From contig CM119271.1 of the NCBI GenBank assembly GCA_051294375.1, positions 1,936,929 through 2,000,928 of the forward strand: DNA of 64,000 nucleotides, read 5' to 3'. Made by a program: the position numbers and the translations under genes. The DNA comes from Paraspadella gotoi (lineage: Eukaryota > Chaetognatha). Numbering within the stretch: the first letter of the stretch is position 1; every line of letters begins with the position of its first letter. The notes below the pieces were generated by a model, which saw only the letters and a list, made by a program, of their open reading frames with translations, did not search any database and was not told the origin of the DNA. Shown here piece by piece: positions 51,471 through 63,710 of the stretch.

Positions 51471-53748
51471 TCTCTCTCTCTCCCCTCTCCCCACCCTCTC
51501 TCCAACTTTCCATTTCCATCTATTCCATAAAAACCCCTTGCTCTTTTGTCCTCCTATTTCTCAGGCTGCCGCTTTGGCGCGCTGCGGTGACGGACGCGTC
51601 AACGAAGGTCGCGAGGAATGCGACGAGACGAGATTTCGGCGGCCGGGACTGTCAAGATTACCGACCCGGGTAAGGTCGTAGGGGGAAGGCCGATCGGTCC
51701 AAGTTAGACCATTATGTTTAAAACGTTGAACAAAAAACTCTATACTGCACATTTTTTTATTTGATTAATAGTCCAGTAGTTATCATCATCTGTCAACTGT
51801 TGAATCTGCTATTAGTAATATTTATTATTAGTTTATAAATATTCATTTTTTCAAGAACCTTCGGCGAGCTGATCTGCACCAGCGATTGTCGCGTCAACGC
51901 CAGACGATGTCGTCGCTACAACAACTACAGATCACGACTTCGAGACGAAAACTACAATTTGTAGTCAACTTGTACTATATTGTAACATAGTCGATTGTCA
52001 TTTTTCTTTCGTTCTCCCACTCTCGCCCAAACTTTCTCCAGGCCAGTCTTTTTTTAACGAAACATTATCTTCTCTTTCTTTTTTTAACTTTTTTTTTCTT
52101 TTATAAATATTGTCTTCTTTCCTTTCTCATTTCTCTTTTTTTCCCCCCAATGCCTTCCTTTTCCTGTCTTTGGAACTTTACTCATTCTCTTTTTCCTTTC
52201 TTTCTCCCTAACCTTTTCTCCCTTACCCATCGGCCGAATAAATATATTTATATTCATTTCTTGTTTTGTTTATTAAAACGAATCCCATTTACGTTCTTCT
52301 CATTTGTAAACGTTTGTTTATACAAAAAAAAATTAAAATATCATCTCGTGACGGGCTTTTGGTTTCGAAATGAGTAAACTAGTATGAGAGAAAAACTATA
52401 TGAATAATTCTATAATGACTATAATAATGACTATCCCTTCAGAAAATTCTCATTCGTTTGATAAAAAAATATAGTCATTCTTATTATTATTATTCCCAAC
52501 AATAAAAATGTTTAGTTTTTTCGAGTCAATGAAAACGTCCAATTTTCTTACGATCTTCGACCAACAATGAGGTTGCGTTTATTTGACCAAAAGCAGTTGA
52601 GACGTCAGCTTTAAACGATTACAAATCGAAGCCACACGTGGTCTGAAAGCTATCCAACTTTCGAATGGAACTCACTCTCACTTCGTGTCTCTCTCTCTCT
52701 CTCTAAAAGCATTCTATATTTAAAAGACAAGCCGCCAGTTCATTGCACTATGTCTCATGTATGTAATCTCTTTAAACTGCTATCACCGGCTTCAGAAAAC
52801 TTAGGAATCCTATAATCTCATTTGCATATTAAGCGTTTTTCGCGTCGTAACCTAAAAACGATCGCCTATTATTAGCCCAGCAGAGAGAAATCTTATCTCC
52901 TAGAAAAAGAAAGATTAGGGACGAATTCGTCGAAAAGTCACGTGATGACTTCGTCGCTGAGATTTCTAAGGATAGAATAGCGCGGATCTGGGGACATCGT
53001 CGCTGGGATAATAAAGAGAGAAAAGGTTTAAGACATGACGCTCAATATGGACGATCGTTTCAAAAACTAAATTAGTCTTAAATTATGACCTCATTTAATG
53101 AAAGCTTAAAAGCTTAACGTCCTCCATGGTAAAAGTTATTTCATGAATAAATTTCTAACTGCGTAGCAAGTAAATAATAATCTAGCAAATTTCGCATTTG
53201 ATAAATTTATACTAAAACTTTCGTTTCGAATCTGCTATCTTATTGAACAACGAAAAAGAGAGAAAAATTACACAATGATAAATTTTATTAAAGAAATAAA
53301 TAGGCAAACATTTTTTCTTGGGCGAACAATGATGAAAAGACAAGATCATTTTCGATAATAGGATTGACAAGGGATATTAATTTGATGGGGAAAAAAAAAT
53401 AAACGGTGAAACTTGACATATTATTAGGAAATTCTGATATAGTAATAATAAAAAATGATTTCGGGCTCGTGAGAATGAGAACGAATCGAGAAGACATGCG
53501 GACAAAACTAATCAGGAATTGTCAGAGATGGAATGCACCTTTCCTTAAGACTGGTAGTTTAATTTTAGAGTCAAATATTGTTACAATGATATTCACCGAA
53601 CGGAAAACGTGACGAAAATAAATTACGAGCTCTGGAATAAACGGACCAATTAATATGAAAGTGAGGTGTTGGTTGTGGACGGAATCACGAATTAAACAAA
53701 AAGTCGGTTGAGACCAAGAGAATATCGTCGTCCGCCGTCGTCTTATTA

Positions 53749-54769
53749 TCACCGACGCCTCATCGTTACGCCGCAAAAACGACGCCGATGACGCCGAGCC
53801 ACGACGCCGCTCTCCCTCTCACAAGCGCCGCTCGACGACGCCCGACGCCAACCCGCCAAAACTTTGACGCTCGGCTTTTCGTTCCGGATGTCGCCATTCG
53901 CCTTCGACTACGGCCCGACTTGCGACGCCGGATTCTCGTGGCGCCGGTATTTCGTTTGCGGTTGACGCCGCGCGAGAATCCCAAGGCGTCGAGGATGGAA
54001 TGTTGGGCGGCGTTGACGGCGTCGTCTTCGAAATCCCGGCGCTTTTTCAGAGTTTAAAACGTCTCGTGGCGAAGCGGCGCCGACGTCGAGATTCAAGATG
54101 GCGTTCCCGGCGTTCTTTGACTCAGCAGGCGTTCCGGGCGTCGAGGGCGCGCTCGTTAATCGACTCCCTTCGACTCTAAACGCGATGCGAAGATTTTTAT
54201 CGCCGCAAAGTCCGCCACGCGTGTTGGCGATGCCGTCTTTACTTCCGGTCGAAGTCGAGACGAAATAATAGACTCGCCCGGATTCGAATTGAAGTCCGTT
54301 GGGCAGCGGAGAAAATCGACGGAAATGGATCGTGTATTTGTTGAGGCGTCGGGGGGCGGTCGCAGTCGAAGATCCATCGGGTCGTGGAGGCGCTGTCGTC
54401 GGAGAGATCGCCGACGTTCTCGTCGACGCTGCAGGCGCGGAATTGGCGTCGCGTGACGCGATGGAAGCGCGTCACTTCGTGGGAGGTGGCGTTGTGAGCG
54501 CGTCTTTAGGGTAAAATGGACAGAAGATGTCGATTTTATCGGCCGAGACGAAAACGTCGACTGTGAGGGCGTTGTGATCGCCACTTCCGGCGGCGGAGGC
54601 GCGGCGAAGGAGGGGTTGGACGAATTCCAGTGGACGGGATTTAAAGTCCGGGATAAGCGGTGACGGTTGGGGTGGTGATGGGCGGAGTGGCGGAGGTGGT
54701 GGCGGGTAGAGACAGGTGGAAGGCGAGGAGGAGGAGTGGGAAGAGCGAGAGGAGGGGTGGGGTAGTCAT
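53749..54769 (-). pseudogene. Ephrin, second copy with several frameshifts
   Basis: Start ATG at 54767-54769 and stop at 53749-53751 correspond to the intact gene at 37552-38571 (1021 against 1020 bp). The frame changes repeatedly through single-base indels, for example in the C-run coding DCDAPRR near 54350 and again near 54045 and 53940. The protein is readable only in pieces in different frames. Probably the same locus read badly, or the other allele. Confidence 0.85.
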
Positions 54770-55299
54770 TGTGAGTGAGGGTGGGTGGGAGGGTGAAAGA
54801 TTAACGCTGGACGGAGGCACAAAACTTCCGGAACCAAAGGTCGTTTGAATTTTTTTTTTTTTTTCTTCACGATTCGTTGGTCAAACTAAATTAGATTGTC
54901 GATTCGAATTTCAGGTCCGTTTGGTCTAAACTTTTTTTTTTTTTTAGATTAGAAAGGAAATTAAATCGGAATGAGGGAAATTTTTTTGATCTTTATGTTT
55001 TTCGCATCGAAATTTTTCGATTAGAAAATTAATTTTTGAAATTTTTTTTTTTATTTATTCGCCAACGAGTTGCGGTCAGTTTTAAATTAATTTAATTCCG
55101 TCGTGATTTAAAAGCTCGGTGACTTGGCTTTTTTTTTTTCGTGAGAGACCAAACGAGACGGAATAAGGAAGATTAAGATAAAGAGAGAAAGAGATTGTGA
55201 GAGACAGAGAGAGTGTGTGAGAGACGGAGAGCAACCGACGAGAAACCAGGAAGGCGTCAAAATGAGGGAGAGCGAAAGTTCGTTGAGGGTTTTTGTACC

Positions 55300-55443
<144 letters not shown>

Positions 55444-55681
55444 TTTGTTATTTTTTTTCGCCTGGTATAAAAAGTAATTAATTAATTAGTTATTTAATTA
55501 AGTAAATGAACAGTATGCTTCTTGACTTTCTTATTCTTTTTTTTTCTTGTAGTTTTTTCTTGTCTGTTGCCATCGTTTTATATCCTTTTTTTCTACAGAA
55601 TAAATTTATTTTAACTTATTATAATTTCTTTTCCCGTTTTTTCTTTCTTTGTTGAATTGTTTATTTTGTTTGTTTTTTTAG

Positions 55682-55712
<31 letters not shown>

Positions 55713-56204
55713 ATCTCTCTTTTGCCTTTCATCTTTCTTTCAATCAACCGCGGCGCGTTTTTGTTCCCACTTCATTTCTCAACCTTCCACTTGACTTATT
55801 CTCTATTACTTTTTTTTTCCTTTCTCTCCCTCCACCTTTTTATTTATTTATTTATTTATTCATTTATTTATTTATGTTTATTTATTTATTTATTTATTTC
55901 TCTGGTTCTATTTTCATTTCCTCGTTCTTTTTTTCTTTTTTTCTTTGTCTCTTAGTCGCAGATAAGGATGCCTAAATCCAAATGAAAAGAAAAATAATTT
56001 GGACCCTTGGACTCTATGTTATGGTTTCCCCTCTCTCTCTCTCTCTCACTCTTTTTTTTCAATCTCTCTCTCTCCATCTCTTAAATGAAAATTCCCCGAC
56101 GACAACGACCAAGACGGCGAAAAAGACAAAGATACCAATTTTTGAGATATAGTCGTGAAATACTAATGATATAATGAAGCCACGATGCGATAATCAGCAC
56201 TATT

Positions 56205-56383
56205 TTTCAAAAGCGCCCCATTTCTGTTCCAAATTAACAAATATTTAACCTAACTCAAATTCTAAACCTTATGCCTAACCCTTATTCCTAATCTCTAACT
56301 ATAATCAATAACCCTAACCCTTTTTCTAATCTTTAAGCTTAAAACTTAATTCGGAATTTAGGCTGAAATAAGGCGTTTTTAGA
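56205..56383 (-). repeat. Telomere-like inverted-repeat element, duplicate of copy e
   Basis: Same element in the reversed duplicate block. Confidence 0.8.
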
Positions 56384-57120
56384 ATATAAGAGTTAATATA
56401 AAACGACGACGACGACGACGACGACGACGTCTGAAAGGAAAGATAATGACGACGACGGCGAAACTAATCAACGGCAGACAAACGACTTCCGCCATTAAGC
56501 TTTGTGAGTTCTCGCCATTCCCGTGCATTTGCAGAGAAACATCTTGAGCGACCCGCTATTTTTTGTGTCTTACTTTGTATTGTTTCTTTCTCTTCGTTTA
56601 AATTAAAAATGCAATGTAATAAACCATCGACAAAATACAGTTTATTGCTTTTGTCGTAAAAATAAGAAATTTACTGTGTAATCCTTAACAAGTTCGTTAC
56701 AAATACAAATAATATCTAATTGGAAACATCGGAAAGTTAATTAACTATTTGGTGTATAGAAGACAACACTAACCTTCCTCACGCTCTCAAGTCTCATATA
56801 TACTCAAATATGCTAATTTTAAAATTTTTAATTGTTAGAATCTTAAAATAAGTTGTACCGAGCTAAAAATGTTTTTCTTTAATTCACATAAGATTATACT
56901 TTAATAAAATTAAAACAATATTTTTTTCTTATTTTCCAAAAAAAAACATTTTTGTAAAAATAAGGTAAAACAAAAAATCTTGTAACATTCATAAAAAAGT
57001 ATTTAAAACTACAATATATATATCTTGTGTTCTTAATTCTCAACCTCACCCCTTACCTCACGATCCCCCCCCCCTGCCGATTTTTCCCTTACCCTCCAAA
57101 GCCTGACCCAACCCCCTCAC

Positions 57121-57837
57121 CCTGATGGCCCTCCATGTCACGTGATCCCTAAAGTAGATCTGCTTGGTGTCCGTCCTGTAAGCCAACAGCCCTTCCAACG
57201 ACACCCCGGCCATCGCGGCTTCGTTGTTGAAGATGACGAGTCCGGGAACGCCGGGCGGACCGCGGGGTCCGCTCGTGCCGGGAGAGCCGTCCGTGCCCGG
57301 CCGGCCTTGAAGGCCTCGCGGGCCTTGCGGGCCGCGGGGGCCCATGACGGGGTTTCCGCCCGGGAGGTGGAAAGGCCGGGAGGGTGGGGCTGCGATCGCC
57401 TGGGCGGCCTGCGGAGGGGGTTGAGAAGAGGGAGAGGGGGGAGAGAGAGAGAGAGAGAGAGGTGTTGCAAAATATGGTTTTGTTTGACAAACAGACACAC
57501 TTTGTCAGAGTCAGACAAACAGACAGATAGACAGACAGACAAAAAAAAGTGAGAAAAGCAAACTTTGTTAAAGAGAGAGACAGAGACAGAGACAGATACA
57601 GACAGGAAGATACAAAGAGACTTTTCCACTCACCCGGAGGCCCCGGCGGGCCCGGCAATCCCGGGATGCCCCTCGGTCCACTGGAGCCCGTCGAGCCATG
57701 TCGACCGCGCCGGCCCCGCTCGCCTTTGGGCCCGACCGGCCCTGGCACGCCGGGTAGACCCATGGGGCCGGGCAGGCCGTCGCGACCGGAGGGACCTGCG
57801 ATGCCGGGCGGACCGGGAGGGCATTCGGTGCAGGAAC
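57121..57837 (-). pseudogene. COLQ: ColQ collagen exons, second copy (one frameshift)
   Basis: Exon 57837-57634 (204 bp, intact) and exon 57408-57121 (288 bp; 287 expected). The extra G lies in the 'ggccggg' run near 57375, a different place from the insertion in copy 1. Downstream of it the frame reads cleanly through [20 protein letters not shown]. Substitutions against copy 1 (for example LQGRPG for LPGRSG) suggest allelic variation as well as error. Confidence 0.87.
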
Positions 57838-59340
57838 CTAGAGGAAATATATGTGGCGGGGGGTGAGAGAGAGGTGTGAGGAACTTAGGAGAGAGGAAAG
57901 ATAAGAAGACAAATGAAAATAGAGAAGAGACAAGATAGGGAAAGAGAAAGAGAGAATGAGGAAGAAAGATAGAAAGAATACAGAGAATGAGATAGAAAAA
58001 GACTGTTTAAAATAGTACGTCGTTTTTTATCTCCCTTAAGAAAAAGGGTCATTCAAATCAACTTCAAAATAAGCCAAAATAGAGTACAAATTCAGAAAGC
58101 TGAGCTCCTGGCGATTCCGAAAATGTATGCATTCTACCCCATTTTATAACGGTTTTAATTATAAAAGCTTTCAGGGACCTGCTATGTCATTATCTTGTAA
58201 GAGTGATGGAGGCCTTAAACCACCAAAGCCTGTCCAAAGTCAGGGGCAAGATAGCTTATTTATTAAATGAATGGAAAATTTCTATATTGGTTGTACCAAT
58301 TTCATAAAATAAAAGAAACCTAATAATTTTAAGGTCAATCTCGTTTTGAACGGGTTTTTTGTCGTCCGGTCATTTGTTTTCCCGCTATTTTCTTTGGTCG
58401 TACTCAATTTTTTGAGAGATTGAACCAGAAGCTTTAGTTCTGTTTTAGACTCTAATAAAACGTGTGCCTGCTTTCGAACCCCGTTTTTACGTGTTTCCGG
58501 TGGATTAGAATATTTGTACAATAAAATTTCATTATTAAATACAACAAATTTCTTCTTCTTCGCGAAACCTACTTTGAGCAGTCGAAAGAGGCAACGTCTC
58601 GATGCTCGTCTCGCTAGCGTGAGAATAAAACATTCTTCACAAGGACTGAAAGGAAAGGAAAGGAAAGGAAAGGAAAGGAAAGGAAAAAAAAAAGAAAAAG
58701 CTGAAAGGCATATATTCAAATAAGAAAAGGGAAGTAGATTAAAAGAGACGCCACCCCAACAAAAAAAAAACAAAAAAGCCAAAAAGACCTGAACTAGAAA
58801 AAGAAATAAATTGGGAAAAGAGTCGCGCGCAATAAAAACAGAGGGAAAGTTAAAAAAAAGAAAAATCGTAGGAAAAGAGGAAGGTTCATGAATTGGAACG
58901 TTCGAAAGTTGGGGATGTAGAAGGGGGTGGAGGGTGGAAGGGGGACAAAATAAAAGGTTTACTATTTTTACAGGGAGGTCCAGCTCTTTTGGGAATAACC
59001 TCAAGTGCTTCCAGCACAGAAACGGTTAACGATAGAAGAAAAAAGGAACTATATTTAGAAATTTTTAAAAAAGATACTTAAAGACAAGACATACTCATTT
59101 TTTGTTTTTTTTTATTTTCTTAATGATTGATTTTGTTTTGAGTTTGTAATGAGTAAAAAAAGATGAGGAGCATATTCGGGCTTTTAAATCAGAAATAAAG
59201 GGATATTCGTAACTTGGAATTGACGGTTCTGTTAAGCAATCACAATCTCACTAATTAATGCTAAAATGGGTATCACAAGAAAGCCCATTAAAAATTAAAA
59301 TAATAATTATATTCTAATTCTATTTTATCGTTTCCTGCGA

Positions 59341-60908
59341 TACTTTGACTGGGCCTCAAAAGAATATTTTTTTGTTACAGAATTATAAAATATATCATAG
59401 TATACAGTTTTTAAATGGTTTTAAAGCAATATCAGTATTCTTGTTATTTTGTGAAAGATTTTTATATAAATCATTCAGAAAGTAAGAAAAAAACTTTTTA
59501 TTCAAAAACATTAAGCTATCAAGCAGGGAGACCATTTTTTAAGCTATCTTTTACCTCTTCCTATTAAAGTAGAAGTAAACCAAAATAAATTATATCTTTA
59601 TAAAAGGTTAAAATCTCTTCACATTTTTGTTTGCTGAATTATTTCTAGCTGCGAGTTTCAAATGGTCACCATGTATTTTGTTTTGAATTTCTCGGAAATC
59701 TGGGATAAATCCCCTGGATTTTGATTGGATAAAATCAGGAAAAACACAAAACAAAAGTTAAAAAAAGTTTGGATATACTTGAGTTTATGGCGGCTACGAT
59801 TTAAGTGTTTTTATTAACATAATAAAATATCTATTGTATATATATAAATGCAGTAGATTATTAGGAAAGTTTTTTTTATAGAAATAATGCAAAGTACATT
59901 AAATAAACACGATAAACATCATAAACAGTAAACAATAAAATAAAATGGTTCATAATAATTTGATGTTAATTTATTAAGGGTAAGTTGAAAATTGATAGAG
60001 TCCCCTCTCTTTTTTTCCTCCCTATCAGATGAAAAGTCAAAAGAGGCAGTCCATCTTCGCTCAATATTATTCTCAATATTATTGAATTCTTTCGAAAATA
60101 TATATTATCAAAAACAAATGTATCTTTTAACTCAAAAGCCAAGGGAACCGTGGTCTGCGTTATTTTCGACGTCGTCGTCGTCGTCGTCGTCTTTGTCCTC
60201 GAAAGCCGAAAATACTCAAGTTTAAAAAAAAGAAAAGTAAAGACGAAAAAAAAAGAAGGAAGGAAGAAAAAAAAGAAAAGCAATGACAAAGTAAAGTGAA
60301 AGAAGAGCGAAAAAGAAAGGAAATGATGATGATGATGAGAAGGAGGAGGAGGAGGAGGAGGAGGAGGAGGAAGATTAGGGATGAAAATGAATAAGATGAA
60401 TAAGAAAAATAAAAGTAATGAAAGTAATGATTTGCGAAGTCCCGAAAATTCCCTCGGCTGAGATTGAAAGGCGGGAAAATTAAATGCGTGGGCGAAAAAC
60501 CTTTCCTAGTTTCGACACTTTTTTGTTTTTAATTATCTTTCCATTTGACCCATTTTGCATTTTCTATATTCTACTTATTTGTGTTAGTTTATGAAAATAC
60601 AGGGAAGTTCGAGACGTTGCGCCGAAGTGACTTTCTTGTCTAAATATGTACACGGTGCATACTGCATAGTTATATTGTATTTTAGCCTCATTACACGATT
60701 TCTTTTTTTTTTTTCTAAATCCCACAAGTGGAATCCTGATACCTATTTTTTCCGAGCTGTTCACAAATCACTTTTCACACCGAATCAAAAGTTCGGCCGT
60801 GACATCTTTGTCTCGCCTTTCCTTTTTGTTAACTTCCCCTTGAAAAACAATTTATTATTTTTTTAATGAATTATGTATATCTCTTAACTTCAACGAAAAC
60901 CTTCGAGA
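59341..60908. other. AT-rich region upstream of the 453-residue gene
   Basis: Single-copy AT-rich DNA, (GTC)n at 60169-60191, (GAT)n then (GGA)n at 60322-60370. 'gttgcgccgaagtgact' near 60616 may be a short GACA-element fragment. No supported exon. Confidence 0.6.
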
Positions 60909-62419
60909 ATGCTCGTAGCGCTCTTCCTTCTTCTACCTTTCCTTCTCGCCGCTTACGTCGCTCACGTAGCTGCGATCTGGCGCCGCGACTTCCGATGGCG
61001 CGTGACCCGACGTCACTCAACCTCTCCGTCAAACCCGGACACGAAGCCCCTCTCTCTGCCCGGAACGTCTTCACGCCCCTCGATCCCGCTCGACGCTGAC
61101 CACGTCCGCTTGGGTTTCTTCGAATTCCTCTGGGCCTCTACCTTCGTGGGCCTCGTCGCCCGCTGCCAATGGACGCTGCGACTGGCGCGGCTCGCGCTGC
61201 GTCTCAACCTCGGCCGCCGCTGGGGCCGCTGGCCGACGAATCCCGATTACGACTCTCTCTGCGCCCAGTTGATTGTCGGGTGCAGCTTGGCGAGTCGAGT
61301 GATCCGAGTGGAGCGCGTCCAGGAAGACGATGCAGACGCCGTCGTCGCTGTCTTCCAAATACAGGATTTCAAACACATCGTCAACGAAGGCGACGGCGTC
61401 CGTCTCATCACGAGCGACTTGAGCATTCGAGTCCGGCTCAACCACGACCCCGTCGAGGGTCCTCAGCCGGACGGGCACGCCCTTCTCGATTGCCGACTCG
61501 GCGAGAGATTTCTCTCGGCCGAAGACGCTTTCCTTCTTCTCAACGCTCACATGATCTTTAACATTCACGTGAGAGTTCACGCGGCGAGCAATCACGCCGT
61601 CACGGTCGACGGGGACGACGAATTTCTCGCCCGCATGAACGTCTGCACGATCCTCTTCAACTACTACGGCTACACCGGATTTCTAAAGCAGCTCGAGGTT
61701 TTCGACCGAATGAGGGTCTTTTCTTTGCCGAACGGGGCTTCGGAGGCTGCCAGGTGGGGCTTTGTGGCTGGGTATACTTTTGTGGCCGGGTATGCTTTGT
61801 GATAAGGTATGCTTTGTGGCCGGGTATGCTATGGAGCAGGATATGCTTTTTAGCCGGGTATGCGATGTGGCCAAGATATAATAATCTCTCTCTCTCTCTC
61901 AGGTTATGGATGATCTCCTCTCTGACCTGCGGAGCGCCCTCGTTCGACGTCCCTCCGCAGTTGATCCCCTACTCGCCCTTCCTCGCCTTCGTTCGCCGAC
62001 TGAAGAGCGTCTTCAACCGTCGGTTCACCGACTTTCGGTCCACGTTCGCCGGCGTCGACGCGGAGGCGTTGTTCCTGGGGACGGCGATGCATTGTCTCGA
62101 CCATCATAGGGCCGGAGAGATTTACCAGGATCCGCTGCTCTTTCGGCTGCGAGAAGAGCTATGCGGCGGCGGCTGCAGCGACGGAGGCTGCAGCTGCAAC
62201 AGCGGGGACGGCAGCAGCGGCCGCGGCGCCGACGAATTCCGCCTCCTGCGCCGCCTGTGCCGCTTTATCCGCGCCGCTTTTATAGACGAATTGGACGGAT
62301 TTCCGTTTAGATTCAAATTCAAAGACGCGCCAATTTGTTTCTTTCGCGAGATCTACGAAGAGGCGCGGAAAGACAATCCCGTATGGGCGGAGGCGTTGGA
62401 TTGCTGCATCATTAGATGA
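60909..62419 (+). CDS. Unrecognised two-exon gene, 453-residue membrane-anchored protein
   Basis: Exon 1 60909-61753 (ATG at 60909) and exon 2 61903-62419 (TGA 62417-62419), joined by a 149-bp intron: donor GCCAG|GTGGGG, acceptor (CT)n-CAG, phase 2. The protein starts with a hydrophobic segment (MLVALFLLLPFLLAAYVAHV), either signal peptide or anchor, followed by a basic patch (RRDFRWRVTRRH). The body is soluble-looking: VRLGFFEFLWASTFVGLVAR, NAHMIFNIHVRVHAASNHAV (His-rich), CTILFNYYGYTGFLKQLEVF, QLIPYSPFLAFVRRLKSVF and a HCLDHH motif. A low-complexity Cys/Gly/Ser loop (CGGGCSDGGCSCNSGDGSSG) precedes the C-terminal FRLLRRLCRFIRAAFIDE and FREIYEEARKDNPVWAEALD. The conserved-looking His clusters could bind metal, but that is a guess. 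I know no family match. Frame, splice phase and codon use make it a confident gene. Confidence 0.85.
61754..61902 (+). repeat. Intron made of a 17-18 bp minisatellite
   Basis: About seven units on 'gctttgtggccgggtat' fill the intron of the 453-residue gene, followed by a (CT)n acceptor tract. The open frame runs on through the first units, so retention would give a short alternative C-terminus ending near 61802. Confidence 0.75.
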
Positions 62420-63614
62420 GGGGGGAAAAAAGCCGGGATTGGTAGAGAGAAGTTGCGATTTGAAGACAATTTAACTTTTTTTTATATAAACATTAAATTT
62501 TATTTGTGGCATTTAACTATGTTGCAGATTAAAGATGAATAGCCTTAGTCGACGGTGGCTTTCTTTAAATCTAGTTTTGTTATTCCATATTTACGTCTTA
62601 GAACTTCATGAAATGATTAACGATCATGTTTTTCCATCTTTTTTTGCGTTTTTAAGCAACACAATTTTTAAATCGTGCCCATTTTACATCATACAATTGT
62701 GACGGTATTTTTACGCTCGACATATTCTTAGTAATTTTGTGTCATACTAAGTTATTTCATTCTTTTACTTACAGTATGTAGGTAAATGTTTTTTTTTAAA
62801 TTTAATATCCCTCAATTCAATGGAATTAAATAATTACTTAATCACGTTATCACGTCATTGTTGTGACATTACTGTCATTGTCATATTTACCGCTAATAAA
62901 AAAACGCATGCATAGTATGCATTGCATACTTGTGCCCCAAAATATTCATTCGATGAGATCACGTGACTGCTCATTAAGGAATAAGCATCTCACGGTTCAC
63001 AACCTGTTAACCAAGTAGTATTCGAGAGGATAAAGTATTAGTCATGAGAAAGAATTCTTAATGCCATTTTATCGAATCCGTTCCTTCAGTCTTTTGAAAC
63101 TTTTCCATTTATCCTATCTTCATTCCTGCCAATTTTCTCAGTTTTCCACATCAACGGGACTTCCCCCAATCTTTTACTTTTCCGCTCGATTCCACTTGAA
63201 GAAAAAATGTCCTGATTAAGATTTTTTTTTTCGATCCAATTCTCCGCAATAAAACTTAAAAGAACTGATATACGACTTTCAAAATTTATCTGTAAAAGGG
63301 CACTATGTTACGAAATCGTCCTTTTTTTTTCATTATCCCGAGATGAATTTCAATTGAAATATTTTATTTTAATCTCTTACAAAATACTCGACTCGATCCC
63401 TCATTATTATTAATCCCTTTCGTTAATACCTAACCCTAGTGGTTAATCAAATTTCTAAATATATATTATATGCGTTAACATAAAATGGTGTTTTATTCGG
63501 TTACTCAGGAACGTTCCACTATTTTCAGGTTTTCTTCCTCACGCATCCCCGGTCGTTCCTCACGATAAATTTACCACGATTCTTGAATCCCGACCGCCCG
63601 ATTCGCTCACTCAC
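62420..63614. other. AT-rich intergenic DNA
   Basis: Nothing coding. A diverged telomere-like element lies at about 63295-63505. Confidence 0.6.
63295..63505 (-). repeat. Telomere-like inverted-repeat element, copy f (decayed)
   Basis: Left end 'gggcactatgttacgaaat' recalls the 'gcactatttttc' end of copies d and e. The interior has 'taatacctaaccctagtgg', and the right end is 'ataaaatggtgttttatt'. Confidence 0.4.
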
Positions 63615-63710
63615 CGTGTTCTACCACGCTTCCCGACATCTTTCCCGGTTTGCTCAACTCCAAAACGTATTCGTTCATGATGACCTTGAGCATGTCGTCT
63701 TCCGTCACGC
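63615..63710 (-). CDS. Internal exon of an unrecognised minus-strand gene
   Basis: Minus strand, acceptor 'ttttcccag', donor GAACACG|GTGAGT, 96 bp, phase 1 in and out. It encodes VTEDDMLKVIMNEYVLELSK followed by PGKMSGSVVEH. GC-rich against AT-rich surroundings. The rest of the gene would lie in the flanks; no neighbouring exon was found at 62420-63614. I do not recognise the family. Confidence 0.6.

Larger units (their letters stand above)
48612..51964 (+). pseudogene. COLQ: ColQ 3' exons, second copy (frames broken by 1-bp insertions)
   Basis: Direct repeat of 44289-47628. Exons at 48612-48698 (its first two bases lost in the gap; two extra bases), 51565-51669 (105 bp against 103, two extra bases) and 51856-51964 (intact length). 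The splice sites are the same as in copy 1. Differences are mostly single-base indels, which points to sequencing noise or an uncollapsed allele and not to a functional second gene. Confidence 0.85.
55459..59340 (-). repeat. Reversed copy of 40243-44288 (ColQ collagen block)
   Basis: Reverse complement of block B, ending at the bases that abut the N gap in copy 1. The (CCTTT)n array is much shorter here (58648-58688) than at 40930-41035. Confidence 0.92.
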
